Positions 11,670 to 23,411 of a stretch of DNA of 64,000 nucleotides are shown one piece after another. Below the pieces are notes generated by a model. It did no database searches and was not told the DNA's origin. It saw only the letters and a program-made list of their open reading frames with translations. The position numbers and the translations under genes were made by a program. The DNA is taken from assembly GCA_030063045.1 (NCBI GenBank), contig JAQSEB010000115.1, positions 930,001 through 994,000 on the forward strand, given 5' to 3'. The first letter of the stretch is position 1. Each line of letters begins with the position of its first letter. This stretch comes from Pratylenchus scribneri (lineage: Eukaryota; Nematoda; Chromadorea; Rhabditida; Pratylenchidae).

Positions 11670-12346
11670 TTAACAATTAACAATTTGGGTTTTTCTAAAA
11701 AACTAAATCAATTAGGTCAAATTTAAAAGTAAAAGGTAAAATAAAAATGGGGGAAATTCTTTGGCCTTTTTTACCTATGGAAATGGAAATTTGGATTGGC
11801 GATTGGCTTGTCAGTGAGTCAGTCTATCTCTCACAAATCAGCGAATCCTAAAAGATGAAAAGGATTGAATGTGAATGAAGGGAAGGAAATGGACAAAATC
11901 GCTGTTATTATTATGCATTTTTTTAATAGTGTGGAGTGTGGACAGATGGATTGGGGGAAAAAGGAAATGTGATAAATTTGTTCTCCGAACTCCGACCTTT
12001 AACTTTTTTTTTTTGCATAAATTAAATATTATTATTGATTGATCAGAGCTATAAAAATTACCTTAAAAATTGCATTTTTGAAAAATTAAAAAATTTGGGA
12101 CCGCAATTCTAGACTTTTGCCAATGTCTATTTTTGCTTGACCAAACTCATTTTTCGTATTATTTATATATATAAATTGTAGAAGTTTATAAAACTAATTT
12201 TGAACAGAAAATTCAAATTGATTTAAAAGGTTTTATACATTTGAAATCGACAAAAAGAAATAAATAACAATACAATATTCAATAATATCATTGACACAAT
12301 ATAAGACAAGAAATTTTCCCTAATACAACAATAAAAATGCATTTAT
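11670..12346. other. Intergenic, no gene
   Basis: AT-rich spacer with a T run near 12004 and no spliceable frame. It holds the promoter of the J-like gene and the 3' end of the phosphatase gene. Confidence 0.4.
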
Positions 12347-13668
12347 TTAATGTTTCTTCATTCTGATGCGGCCTCGCAGCGTGCTTGACAAGTGAGAATC
12401 ATCGCAGGCAAATTCCATTTTGAAATGACCATCGGCATTTCGCACAAATTTGGTGACCGTTGCCTGAAGAAAATGAAAATTTGGTCAAATAATTAAAAAA
12501 ATATTACCTGGCCCGGGAAAATAGACAGACGACCCAATTGTCCTTCACCAGCCAATTTATTGAGAATTACTCCAAGTATTGCGCTGTGAGAAACGATGAC
12601 AATCGAATCTTAAATATTTATTAAAAATAAAAATGTTATAAAAACCCACTGGCATCCTTGTATTGTTCATAAATGATTTTGTTCAATGTATCAAAGAATC
12701 GTTCTTCCCACTGTTGGTGCTTTTCTCTGACAGCCGGTAATGGATGAATTGGCTTGTAGCGAACATCGGTCAATGGAAAACGTCGTTTCAGTTTGGCGGT
12801 CGTCTCAAAACCTGGTGGATACGACGGAAAAATGCGTTCATCGTAAATAGGCTTAAAATGGAACAAATTGAGTAAAAATTACATATTGCCAAAAAACCTC
12901 AAGAAGGCCCAATTCCGGTTTGATCAGAATATTTTTTCGTTGGCCAAGAAGAATTGAAGCGGTTTGCATGGTCCTTTCGAGTGGCGATGAGATGATGTGG
13001 TCAATTATGATGTTTGAAAATCTGGCAAAATATTAAGTTTATTTCCTATAAATTTTCCGTTACCTTTGAGCTAATTCTTCTGCCTGAATTAGACCTCTTG
13101 CCGAAAGTGGTGGATTGTCAGGTTTCAGTTCATTCGGATTCGCATTTTTGTGCCAATGTCGATTAATATTATCCTCACGTTCTGCATGTCTGACCAACCA
13201 AATTGTTAGCGGATTTTTGCTGATATTGGGCTCCGGACCCGGGCTTCTATCCTTCTTCCTTTCCACACCAGATTTCATTGAAATTTCATTCTTTTCTTTG
13301 ACGGCTTCCTTCTTAAAAATAGGTAATTGTAAACAGTTGAATTAAAGAAAAAAACCAACATCCTTTTTTGGCACTTGTTCCTTCACTTCTTGGTTTTCTT
13401 CTTTTGCTGCCATTTGTTCTTTCGATTCTTGGTTTTCTTCTTTTGCTGCCATTTGTTCTTTCGATTCTTGGTTTTCTTCTTTTGCTGCCATTTGTTCCTT
13501 CAATTCTTGGTTTTCTTCTTCCTTTTTTATCATTTGTTTTTTCAATATTCGATTTTCTTCTTCTTTTTCTGCCATTTTCGCCTTCAATCCTTGATTTTCT
13601 TCTTCCAATTTTGTGATTTGTTTCTTCAATCCATTTTTCTTTCCAAATTTGCTGCACGTTTGACCCAT
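12347..13668 (-). CDS. Histidine phosphatase (PGAM/UBASH3-like) with coiled-coil, lipid-anchor-type N-terminus
   Basis: Six exons (13360-13668, 13064-13311, 12898-13021, 12650-12851, 12508-12608, 12347-12463) give 366 residues. The catalytic domain starts near residue 130 with IWLVRHAEREDNIN (phosphohistidine motif RHxE), has ISSPLERTMQTA in the second conserved block and SIVIVSHSAILG with the second catalytic His. This is the branch-1 histidine phosphatase superfamily, closest in style to UBASH3/ecdysteroid-phosphate phosphatases. The first exon encodes MGQTCSKFGKK, a good N-myristoylation site (Gly2, Ser6) with a Cys5 for palmitoylation, then heptads of the (K)EENQE(L/S)KEQM(A)AKEENQ type. 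The head would tether the enzyme to membranes. Substrate unknown. Confidence 0.85.
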
Positions 13669-14264
13669 TTTATGTTGGGATTGTTTGAATGGGACGAAAA
13701 TTGAGTGGGAAAGAGGAGCTGGCTTAATTAAATATTAATAATAATGAATTGTAATAAAAGTTATAGTTATAATAATTAATAAAATGAAGAAACGGTGTGG
13801 TGTATCGTGCCGTCTGCCGTGCATATCATATAAGTACTATTCTATTATATTCATATTGTGAAGTGTGGTGTGGGCGTGTATTGTATTTGTGATTTGTGAT
13901 GTGAATGTGATTATTATAATAATTAATCAATATCTTCTATACTATAAGTAACAAGAAAATCAGCAACAAAGCTTTTTTTCGCGCTTGAATAATCTAATAA
14001 AATAAGCCATTATAGATAAAACTTGATTATTTTTTAAACTAAAACTCAGATCAATATCAATCAGCAGACCAATGCACCAGTCTTTATTTATAGTTTGACA
14101 TGAAATAGGTTCAACATTAGTTTATAAATCAGTTTTAAGCGAATTTTCAATCTCATTTATTTATTATTAACCAAAAAAATTATTAAGAAATTTGTTTTTA
14201 GATAATTGAAGAATTCTCAGTGAATATTCAAATTTGCTTTCCTACTTCAAATCGACAACAAAAG
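13669..14264. other. Divergent intergenic region between two coiled-coil genes
   Basis: Upstream region shared by the phosphatase gene (leftward) and the coiled-coil gene (rightward). AT-rich, with TG-rich stretch 13795-13910. No TATA box or repeat I can name. Confidence 0.4.
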
Positions 14265-14921
14265 ATGGCTAAACGGACCAAGTCGCATTCGAACGTGAAT
14301 GATGAGCTGGACGGGATTGCAGCAAAAATGGCCAAAATGGAAGAAGAAAAGGCAGAGATGAACGAGAAAATGATGAAACTGCAAGAAGAGAAGGCAAAAT
14401 TGCAAGACGAGAAGGCAGATTTGCAAGATTACAATGCGGATTTACTCGAGGACAAAATGGAGATGATGTTCGACTTGCTGGAGAAGGCTGAACAATTGCA
14501 ATGGAAGACCGAAGATTTGCTGTCCAAGACCAATGAATGTGACCAACTCAAGTCGACATTGCAATGGAAGACGCAAGATTTGTGCTGGAAGACCAAAGAA
14601 TGCGGCGACCTCAAGCTGAAATTGCAGGAGAAAGAATTCAAAGAGAAGGTACCATTTGTTTATAAATTAGACATAAATTATAACATTTTCAACAGGAACT
14701 CAAACTGAAACTGAAGGAATATGAGGCCAAAATTGACAAGTTGGAGGAGGCAGCCGCCAAAGGATATAAAGAGAAGGTTTTACTTATTTTATAAATTAAA
14801 CATAAATTATAAATAACAATTTCAGCAGGGAACATCAGACAAACGCAAGAAGGCCAAAACTGCTCTCCCGCCGTGGGCCAGCTATCATAGCGACGAAGAA
14901 GAGGAAGAAGAGTTGATGTGA
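14265..14921 (+). CDS. Small coiled-coil protein
   Basis: Three exons (14265-14648, 14696-14776, 14826 or 14829-14921) encode about 185 residues. Nearly all of it is heptad-like: MAKMEEEKAEMNEKMMKLQ, KAKLQDEKADLQDYNADLL, and two copies of a (L)QWKT(E/Q)DL(L/C)(S/W)KT(N/K)EC segment. The C-terminus is basic then acidic (DKRKKAKTALPP, DEEEEEELM). No catalytic motif. The heptad style resembles the first exon of the divergently placed phosphatase gene, so the two may share an origin for this segment. Function unknown. Confidence 0.7.
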
Positions 14922-15267
14922 TGAGGAGAAGTAAAAGTGAGAATGATAGCAGACAACAATAATATATAGGCTTAATTGTGATCTATTCTATTTAATTATG
15001 TAATGTTGAATCCCATTGTTGTTATTGTTAAAGTCCTTTCTATGTTAAATAAAAATTATTCTGGTCTTATTTATTGATGCAATTTTATTAAGCAGAGAAA
15101 GTTAACAAAAAGATTTATCAAAATTAGGGAATATGTCAAATTTGTAAGAATGTTTAATATAAAAAAAGGTTGCTTTGCAACAAACAAATATGATGTTATT
15201 TTGGTGTATTTTGTCAATAATAATCAAGGCTGGACATCATTCCCATAAATTAATTTCTTCTCATTCT
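14922..15267. other. Intergenic 3' flanks
   Basis: Convergent spacer; AATAAA at about 15048 fits a polyadenylation signal for the coiled-coil gene. Confidence 0.4.
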
Positions 15268-15950
15268 TCATTGCTGTCCAAATGTCGTTGATTCCATGTT
15301 TCCTTGCTGTCCCAATGTAAGGAAGTTGAGCGAAGATGCGAGCAGAGGTGGAATGGGCGGTAGCATTGGCATCATCGGTTGCTGGCGGCCATCGAAATTG
15401 TTCAGCAGTTGTGGATTTGCAAATGAAGATGTCGATGCTAAAAAAGTAAAGGAATAAATCTTAAGGTCAAATTCTAAATACCTTGTGGAAACAGTGAATT
15501 GTAAAATTGTTGTGCACCATTTTGTCCTGGCTGTGAGCGCATAATTCCAGCAGCACCGGTGTTGTTGGCGGCACCCGATTCCAGTTTATAAAGCCGCTCT
15601 TCCAATTCACTGATCCGTTTAATCAGCCAAATATTCTGCGAGATCAGAACATCCGCCAGTTCCTGTCGGAAATGAATGTGAATTAAAGTAAAATTTCGTT
15701 ATTTTTTATAGCAATTTTTGAACCTTAAATACTTTTACTCAGAAAATCTAGATTAGCCCTAAATTAATTCATTTGTCGATAACAAAATATCTGACTTTTT
15801 CGGATATTTTAATCAAGTTATTTTAATAAAAATTATTAAAAAACAAACATTGATGTTATCCAAACTCTCGGACAAGGTCTCACAACGTTGGAAGACAGCA
15901 TCACCAAAATGAGGAGTTGATGATGATACAGACTTAAAGTAGTCGGACAT
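15268..15950 (-). CDS. Small protein with short coiled coil, unknown function
   Basis: Three exons (15849-15950, 15482-15662, 15268-15437) close in phase to 150 residues. Residues 35-65 form a predicted amphipathic helix (ELADVLISQNIWLIKRISEL, EERLYKLES). The rest is Gln/Asn/Pro-rich (PMMPMLPPIPPLLASS near the end). No signal peptide. The layout, a short helix plus low-complexity tail, is that of a complex subunit or adaptor, but I do not recognise the family. Confidence 0.65.
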
Positions 15951-16373
15951 TGTTGGTTTTAGAAACAAATTATTAGCTATTGGACAATCAATTAATTAAA
16001 TCCTGTTAAAAATTTTTGAACTGAGTAATTTTTAAAAAGAATGAGGAAAATGAACTTTATTTGCTGTGAACATTGTAAAAATATGATTTCAATTTATTCA
16101 AATGGGTAAAGTCACAAATTTAAAAAATTGATTGAGGAAAATTTAGAGAATCCAACAAATATAAATGAAAGGGGGAGGTCACAGAGGTGGATACTGGATT
16201 TAGTGTTGGCAATGCATCAAAATTAAAATTGGAAAGTTGTTAAGGAAAATTTAGGAAGAGAATCCAACAAATAATTGAAAGGGGGAGAAGTCAGAGGTTG
16301 ATATAATGTTTGCTGGTTGACGAAATGTCCATGTCTGTTGAAGTTGTGTTGACGTTATTCTTCACTATCCTGT
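15951..16373. other. Intergenic with a local imperfect duplication
   Basis: Two near-copies of GAATCCAACAAATA..TGAAAGGGGGAG occur around 16149-16175 and 16259-16287, preceded in each case by GAGGAAAATTTAG-type sequence. A third weak match lies at about 17020-17070 beyond the H4-like gene. No gene. Confidence 0.4.
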
Positions 16374-16845
16374 TCAGCCGCCAAAACCATAGATGGTGCG
16401 TCCCTGGCGCTTCAAGGCATAGACAACGTCCAAAGCCATGACAGTGTTCCTTTTGGCGTAGCAGCAATAGGTGATCTTAATTTTTATGGGATAATGAATT
16501 TTTGGGATAAATAAACTCACGGCATCACGGATGAGTCCTTGAAGGAAGCTTTTGAGCTCGCTTCGGGTCTCCTCATAGATCTGAAAATTTATAAAAATTT
16601 GAAATTACCAATTTTACACAAACCATTGCGGAAATTCGTTTGACACCGGCGCGACGAGCAAGACGCCGGATTGCCCCTTTGGTTTCCTTGGATATTATCG
16701 CGGAGAAACTTGCGGTGGTGGCGCACAGGACTGTGGTTGGCGGGTCCCTTCCCAAGACCTAAAAATGTTTGGCATTAGTTTGGCCTAAAAACTGGTTTTG
16801 TTTATAAGTTCTTTTACCTTTGCCTCCTTTTCCTCGTCCAGACAT
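16374..16845 (-). pseudogene. Histone H4-like gene with insertion and frameshift
   Basis: Four exons (16818-16845, 16624-16758, 16521-16580, 16374-16475). Start MSGRGKGGK, core [46 protein letters not shown] and end [18 protein letters not shown] are plainly H4. The summed exons are 325 bases, not a multiple of three. Relative to H4 there is an in-frame 15-base insertion before HHRK and a 2-base deletion after DNIQG, so the two halves lie in different frames. Many otherwise invariant positions differ (for example ITYCCYAKR). Either a decaying gene, a fast-evolving H4 with an undetected splice fix, or an assembly error. Introns are unusual for a replication-type H4. Confidence 0.75.
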
Positions 16846-17180
16846 TTTTCGCTTTGATTATTTGTTGTTTATAAAGTTTACTATAAAAATCATTGCATAA
16901 ACCCAATACCCAACACACATTTAAAATATAGTGAGTATTTAAACTCAACATTATAACAAATCAATCAATATCCAGGAAAAATGATTTATCAGAAAATTTA
17001 AATAGAAGCATGTTTGTTGATTTGATTGAGGAGAATTTAAAGAGAAAATCCAAATAATGTAAGGTGGAGGGGGAATATGATGTTGGTTTTGGTTGATGGA
17101 TTTCATCAAAATTAAAATTGAAAAATAAATTAAGTTGCATTTCATCATTTCCATTATTCCCATCATTCCTCCAATTTCCT

Positions 17181-18000
17181 TCAATCTTCAGTAATCGACA
17201 TGTCCGTAGCCGTCACTGCTGTATCCGCCGTCATGGCCGTTTCGTTGCTGACCTTCTTCGTCAATGTGGCATGCTTCAGTTGCTGTTTACCCGGAATTTC
17301 CTTCGGTTGCGGCGATTGCCCCGGCTGTTGCGGCTAAAAATAAAATGAATATCATTTAATAAGAGCTTATATTCATTTGATTAATTTTAATTTGTTTGAT
17401 TTATGTGAGTTAACGATATTGCCGGTTAAACAAGTAAATAGAGTAAAATTTCGTTTAAACAGAACTTTTATATATCGATTTACCTTCATCAGTGAACGAT
17501 GAATATGCGGGATCACCCCACCGCCAGAAATTGTTGCCTTGACCACTGAGTCCAGCTGAAATTAAAATAATTGGCATATCAAAATTAAGTGTCGAATTTT
17601 ACCTCTTCATCTCCGCGAATTGCAAAATACAAATGACGGGGCGTGATGCGGACGACCTTCAAATCCTTTGCAGCATTGCCGGCCAATTCCAGTACTTCAG
17701 CAGTCAAATATTCCATAATGGCAGCCCTTTTTGAGAAATGTTCGATATAAATTTTAGTATTTTTGACAAACATATAGACGGCTCCATTTGCAGCAATTCG
17801 ACCTCCGCTGGTTGAATATTCCTTCAGTTTTCGATGAACACGGCCAACGGGAAATTGGAGGCCAGCACGAGAGCTTCGAGTTTGTTTCTTTAAAATTGAG
17901 ATTAGTAGAGAATGAATGAATAGTCAAATACCTTGGGTTTTGACAAAATTTTACCACCTTTTCCGCCCTTTCCTTCTTTGCCGGCAGCGGTCGGTGCCAT
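17181..18000 (-). CDS. htz-1: Histone H2A.Z variant with long C-terminal tail
   Basis: Five exons (17932-18000, 17772-17887, 17603-17726, 17484-17555, 17181-17333) give 177 residues. The fold is H2A ([40 protein letters not shown]). The H2A.Z type is shown by [29 protein letters not shown] and [13 protein letters not shown]2A.Z usually ends soon after this point; here an extra exon adds about 50 residues ([20 protein letters not shown]... ending MSITED), rich in Gln, Thr and Lys. The N-tail is Gly/Lys-rich ([11 protein letters not shown]). It replaces H2A in promoter-proximal nucleosomes. The tail is the odd feature. Confidence 0.92.
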
Positions 18001-18816
18001 TTTATTCAACGAAGATTTTGATTTGGAAGAATTTATTATAATTGAATACGCGGACAAATTTAATTCTCTAAAATATAAATAAGCATCATCTCCAATTGGG
18101 CTTTTAAGTTTATAGTATCTTAAAATTTTATAATCTAATATTGCTTTCTAGGTAGGATGGAATCATTGGATAAACAATAATCATTATTTCATTAAATGTG
18201 AGATTTTTCACGTTAAACTTTCTAATCCTTAATTCATTGGGCAGCAGGGGCCGAAATTTTGATTTTTGACCACGAGCCACGAGCTAACACATAATACCTA
18301 AATGCTAAAATCTAAAAACATCCATCTCACCTCTCACACTCACACAACACGAACACTTACTTCTTTGTACTTTTTATTTTACACCATTATCGATTATTGA
18401 TTATCTATATTCCTCCTATTCCTATAAAGAATAGAGATTAATTATTAGAGATTTTATTCATTCTCTTATGTCTTATTATTCTATTTGTCTCCTTTTATCA
18501 TTGTTATAGAAAAATCAATAATCAATCGCATCGAAACTCGAAAGCATGAACCGTATTTACGCCTTCATCTAACAATTAATTAGTAGTTCATCAATCATCA
18601 GTCATCACCATGATATATGATGATAATTGGTTTCCAAATCCGAATCATCAATCAATAAAATCAATAACATAACTTTTTAATTTAATCGATAAATGAAAAG
18701 AATTGAAAATTATGATTTTATATTAAATTGTAGAGTTTTTTTTTCAAAATAATGTGATGTTATTTGCAATTGCCCATCCTCAACCACATTCGCATTTCAT
18801 TGCAATTCAAAACAAA
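18001..18816. other. Divergent intergenic region
   Basis: Promoter space between H2A.Z (leftward) and the next gene (rightward). AT-rich, rich in ATCATCA-type runs around 18590-18660. No clear element. Confidence 0.4.
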
Positions 18817-19958
18817 ATGGAAACATCATCAATTCATGAAAATAAAGAAAACGACACGGGAACTGCCGGACTGGAAGTAATAAACGATTCGCATTCTCAT
18901 GATGAATCAGTTGAAGAAAACAACCAAGACAATGCACCAACATCAATGCCAACATCCAACAATTCACCAATGCTGCCAGTATCCAACAATTCACCAACAC
19001 CAATACCCATTTCCAACAATGCACCAATGCCAGTGCCAGTATCCACGCCCAGAGAAAATTATCTTTTAAATCAACAACAAAAAGCACCAATCTATTTGAT
19101 GGTTGATCCTTCGCAAATACCAAATATGAAAGGCCAGCATATTCAACTTTTCAATTTGCATGACGGTTTATTTATTTTTCTAATATTCATTAATTGAAAA
19201 TTGATTTTAAAAAGGAATTCGACAAATCGTCGGTTATTGTCTTCCATTGAAATATTGTGTGGAACTGTTCAAATACATTCAACCGGCGAGAGTGATCAAA
19301 TTGACCGAAACCAATAATTCACAATTCCATGAGCAGCTATCCACAAAATTCAAGGTACCGTTAATTTCTTTAATTTAATATAATTAAATAACAGTTCAAT
19401 TCAACTCCATTGTGTGTTGCCCCAATGAATGAGAAGGAATATCATGAGATGATGAAAAGTCCACCGGTGCCTTCCCGAAACTGGCCTTTCATGAGAAATC
19501 GTTTTTTTGTCCGACAATTTTCGCCAAATTCGCAGAAGGGCGTATTTTCGCCAATTTCACAGAAGGGCGTACAACTTTTTGACGACAGCGCAATGAATTT
19601 GTAAGTTAAATAATAATAAATCCAATCTAAAAATTTGTCAATTTTTAGTGTGATGGAGAAATTCAAATTGCACACAAATCCACATTTGATCCCATTCAGA
19701 TTGCATGATGGACTTGACTGTTTTATTCGACTTGAATTGGCATCGCATTGTAAGCCATTTAGATTCTCTAATTGTTATTTTAAAGTAATTTAAGGTCAAC
19801 AAGGGGGTGAAATTATCGATTGCAATTTGCGTTCACCGACGCCCTATCTTCAATATATTTGCGATGAGCATTCGGAAGAATTGGAATCTGCTGTGAGGAA
19901 GAATGCGGCGAATGGAGGCCAACAGAAGCATAAACCATCATCGTCACCATCTCCATGA
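18817..19958 (+). CDS. Unknown protein with Asn/Ser/Pro repeat segment
   Basis: Five exons (18817-19165, 19215-19354, 19395-19600, 19649-19749, 19795-19958) close in phase; about 320 residues from the ATG at 18817 (an in-frame ATG at 18754 is an alternative). Residues 45-85 repeat SNNSPM(L/P)PV-type units. The remainder looks folded: GYCLPLKYCVELFKYIQPA, SRNWPFMRNRFFVRQF, a short duplication QKGVFSPISQKGV, and IPFRLHDGLDCFIRLELA. A His-Asp-Gly pair (LHDG) occurs twice. No signal peptide or known catalytic motif. Probably a lineage-restricted regulatory or structural protein; function not assigned. Confidence 0.7.
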
Positions 19959-20400
19959 TGAATGGAAGACATTTGAATAGACCAACATTCATTGTTTTTT
20001 CCCAATTTTTGAACCATCATCCCACCCCCCCCCCCCCCCCCCCACTTTCTCTGATCGCCAAATCACACATAGTTTTGCATTTGGATAAAAGTTGATGATT
20101 ATTGTTTTATTATTTTCTTTATGGGATAATTTATTAAGGTCAAAATATTAGAAATCAATCAACAAATGGCGGGCGAGAGTAATCGAATCTAGTTTTAAGT
20201 TTAACAAGATTTTTTGAAACCTTTAGCTCTAGGGGTAATTTAAGGTCACCAAAATATAATGGTAAAACCTTAGATAAAGTAGATATTTGAAAACCAAGTT
20301 TTTTTTGATCGATCTGATAAAACCTATTAATTATTATTTGATTTTTTGATTCACACAAATCATAAATCATTTATTCAATAAACAAATATTACAATAAAAA
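19959..20400. other. Intergenic with a 19-base C homopolymer
   Basis: C run at 20025-20043, a likely site of length error. Rest is AT-rich without a gene. Confidence 0.6.
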
Positions 20401-22397
20401 TTAAACATTTGGCACAGCAATTTTCATTAAATCGAACATCAAAATGAGCATATATAAAAAGAGGAGGGCACGAAAAATGAGTGAAATGACTTCCAATAAA
20501 TCTTTTGTTTTATCGCCCACAACAAAATAAACACGAAATGTGCGTAGAATGTGCCCACTTGGGAATGAAACGCAACTGTATAGGCCGGCATCCTCCCTCA
20601 CAATCCATTCAATTATTAATTGGCCTTTTGCTGTCAAAATTCGTCTCTGCTTTTCATCCCGAATCCATTGTTTCGCATCATCGCCCAAAATTGAGGTCGC
20701 ATTTATTTCGGCCATATTTTTGCGCCAAATCAATGAATTCCCATCTTGGTTTGAACAATCCAAAATCAGCCGTTGTCCTTCATTTGCCTTTAAAATTCAT
20801 TTTCAAAATATTCATTTTAATTGCTAATACTTACAAAAATGGTTCGTCTCAAAATTGGTGGAGGCAGTGGAGGAAGTCGTTCTTTTACGCTGAATTCATT
20901 TGGCGGCAATGAATCCAATAATTCTGGTTTATCCGAATCATCCATTGTGATATTCCGAATTTGTTTTTGATTTCGCCTCGTTGCCATACAAATACTCTAT
21001 GAAAATAATCAATCAAATTTAATCCATTTTGTGACCAAACATTGCATTCTTTGAATTGTTCAAAAACAGTGAACAATTCTTTTGTCATTATTTTGCTCAA
21101 TTCCGAAGGCAACAATGAACTTTCGCAAGGCAATTCACCAAATGACATAAAAATGTTGATATTATCATTGCGAATCCAATTTTGCTTCAACTAAATTTAT
21201 TTTGAATTAGAATTAAGCAACAACAAAATTTACCCGAATAAAACATTGAATTGTGCGTCTTTGTTCGCCAGTTCGATTCCCACATTTATTGCATTGTGTC
21301 CAATCGGATGCCTTCCCATAAATTTCCAACCATTCAAATTCATTTGGGATTGAAATCAATTTGGCGGGAATAAATGTGCCATTGCCATTTTCCTTCCAAA
21401 CTTTGTTGAATTCATCCGAATTATTCAAATGATACTAAAATTGGGCATTTTTATTCCAATTTCATATTCATTTACCATTGTTATATTCCTATTTTGGAGC
21501 ACTTGAATGTGATAAATTTGTGAAATATTCATCTGATTTTGGTCATTTTCCGCTTTACTCAAGCATCGATACCATCCTTCATACGATTTATTCACTCGAC
21601 GAATTTCCAATTCCAAATGATCTCCAATGAAGAATCGTTCATCATTGCTTTGCATTATTCTAAACAAACAATAAAACAAATTAAAATAAATAAAACAAAC
21701 TCATCGATGAATTTATTCACTTGAGTTTGTTTATCATCAGTTTTATTCTTTATCATTGATATTGGCTTCTGTTCCCATTTGTTTGTAAGTTTTTCCCAAA
21801 TATAATTTGATTTATATCCGATTTGAAATGATTTTTTATTTTTCTTTCCACCTCCTTTGGCACGGGCAATCTTCTGCAATTAATTTCATTAATATTTGAC
21901 AAAAACCAAAATGCATTTGTTACCTTCTTAATCATATCCAGAAATTGGTGAATTTTACGGCCAATAACCTTTGAAGAATATTTTTATTGTAAAATTATGG
22001 AAAAAAACCATACTGATGGACTGGGTTTCCAAACATCCTCCAATTCTTCGGCATCGTCTGGATGAAGACTTAAATGAATATTATTTTTGGTAATTTTAAG
22101 TAAAAATTACCATTCAAAGCAACGTAGCCAAATTGTATCATTTTTGACGGCAATTATTGAGTGGAATGGTTGGAATCGGAATGTTTCTAAATCATTATTT
22201 TGTCTTCGCATACACAATTCATTCCGTTGGTAACGTTCCCATTTCAACTAGAATTTATATTGGATTATGTGATTTTATTATAATACTAAAAATACCTGCA
22301 TAACCCAAAGTGGAGCATCGAGTAAATCAGAAGAAATGAAGAAGCAAATTTGCATAAAAAATGAAATGATGTAAAGATTTTGGATTTTGACAAACAT
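20401..22397 (-). CDS. FAM187-like Ig-domain single-pass membrane protein
   Basis: Ten exons (22296-22397, 22111-22247, 22014-22068, 21924-21968, 21701-21873, 21476-21659, 21234-21434, 21041-21190, 20835-20996, 20401-20787) close in phase to 531 residues. Signal peptide (NLYIISFFMQICFFISS). A first Ig-like region has RRVNKSYEGWYRCLSKAEND. A TSP1-like Cys motif follows (SDWTQCNKCGNRTGEQRRT). A second Ig domain spans LILDCSNQDGNSLIW to REDAGLYSCVSFPSG. A membrane segment (ISLIFRALLFLYMLILMF) lies near the C-terminus with a very short cytosolic end. Ig / TSP1-like / Ig / TM order fits the FAM187 family of poorly studied animal surface proteins. Likely plasma membrane, ligand unknown. Confidence 0.75.
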
Positions 22398-22552
22398 TCT
22401 TGAAATTAAAAAGTTTACAAATAAATGTAATAAAATATTCGATTCAATGTACTTCACTTCCTATTATATTATAGGCTTCAATATAATGTACAAAAAAATA
22501 AACAACAATTTTTATTCGCAAACGAAAATATGGAACGGCGAACTGGGAAATA

Positions 22553-22637
22553 GAAATACAAGAAAAATATGGAATGGGAAAATACAAGGAAAATATGGAA
22601 TGGGGAAATACAAGGAAAATATGGAATGGGGAAATAA
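22553..22637 (+). repeat. Short tandem repeat, about 27 bp x 3
   Basis: Three units of the type AATACAAGGAAAATATGGAATGGGGA, directly between the FAM187-like gene start and the His-rich peptide gene end. Confidence 0.85.
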
Positions 22638-22744
22638 TACAACAATAATACATTACAATATTGAGATGGACATCATCATTCACACACATCTATTTCTTCT
22701 TCTATTTGTGGATTCATCATCGGCATTTGTTCATCAGCACACAT

Positions 22745-23033
22745 CTATTTGTTCTTCCCGCTCCCTCCCGTGGCCGTTTTCAGTTGTCCGCGATTTGATT
22801 TGTCCTTGTCCTTGCTGCTGCTGCTGTGATGGTGGCTGCTCCCGTGGTGGCTGCTCCCATGCTCGTGGTGATGTTTGTTGTGTTTCGATTTCAGCTTGAA
22901 GGTCTTGCGAATCACTGGGCGGGCGAACTAAAAAAGAAATGGGAAATTATTGTTAAAAAAATTAAAGAAAGTGACTCACATATCCTCCTGCTGCGGCCAT
23001 CATCATCAGAACGATTGTCATCCAGAATGCCAT
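22745..23033 (-). CDS. Small secreted His/Ser/Lys-rich peptide
   Basis: Two exons (22980-23033, 22745-22927) split by a canonical 52-base intron encode 78 residues. The first exon is almost exactly a signal peptide (MAFWMTIVLMMMAAAGGY). The mature part is FARPVIRKTFKLKSKHNK, then a His-rich HHHEHGSSHHGSSHHH block, a Ser run and a KDKDK basic tail. No Cys. An upstream overlapping ATG frame begins near 23108. A TATTTAA stretch about 100 bases upstream may be the core promoter. Size, signal and composition fit a gland or cuticle-secreted peptide; His-rich parts can bind metal. An effector role is only a guess. Confidence 0.65.
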
Positions 23034-23267
23034 GCTTGACGATTTGCAGTTGATTGGATAGATGCTTCTGTTGCTTCTGCTTTGGATTGTGGCGCACGAT
23101 TGATGAGCATTTGGCTTATCACAACGGGTTTAAATACTTTTCGAATCTTAAGCCCCCAATCCGATTATTGATTTTTTTTTTGTAGTACAGTATGTTTTAT
23201 TTACAATAGTACCATAACCGTAATTTGGTTGGTAGATAGAGATAATACGTATCAGGCAATTTTCGAC

Positions 23268-23275
23268 TATAAAAG
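23268..23275 (+). promoter_or_regulatory. TATA box of the tyrosine phosphatase gene
   Basis: TATAAAAG about 145 bases before the ATG, followed by a 5'-UTR and a likely 5'-UTR intron (donor GTAAGTC at 23354, acceptor ACAG at 23401-23404). It is the clearest TATA box in the window. Confidence 0.6.
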
Positions 23276-23411
23276 CCGCCACTTAACCAAAGCCAAACCA
23301 ACAAACCGGCGATCGACACAATCACTTGCGCTGCAATTCCCGTGCATATCCATGTAAGTCAATTTATCTTATTTAACACAATCTAATCTCCCCAACATTT
23401 ACAGATAATTC

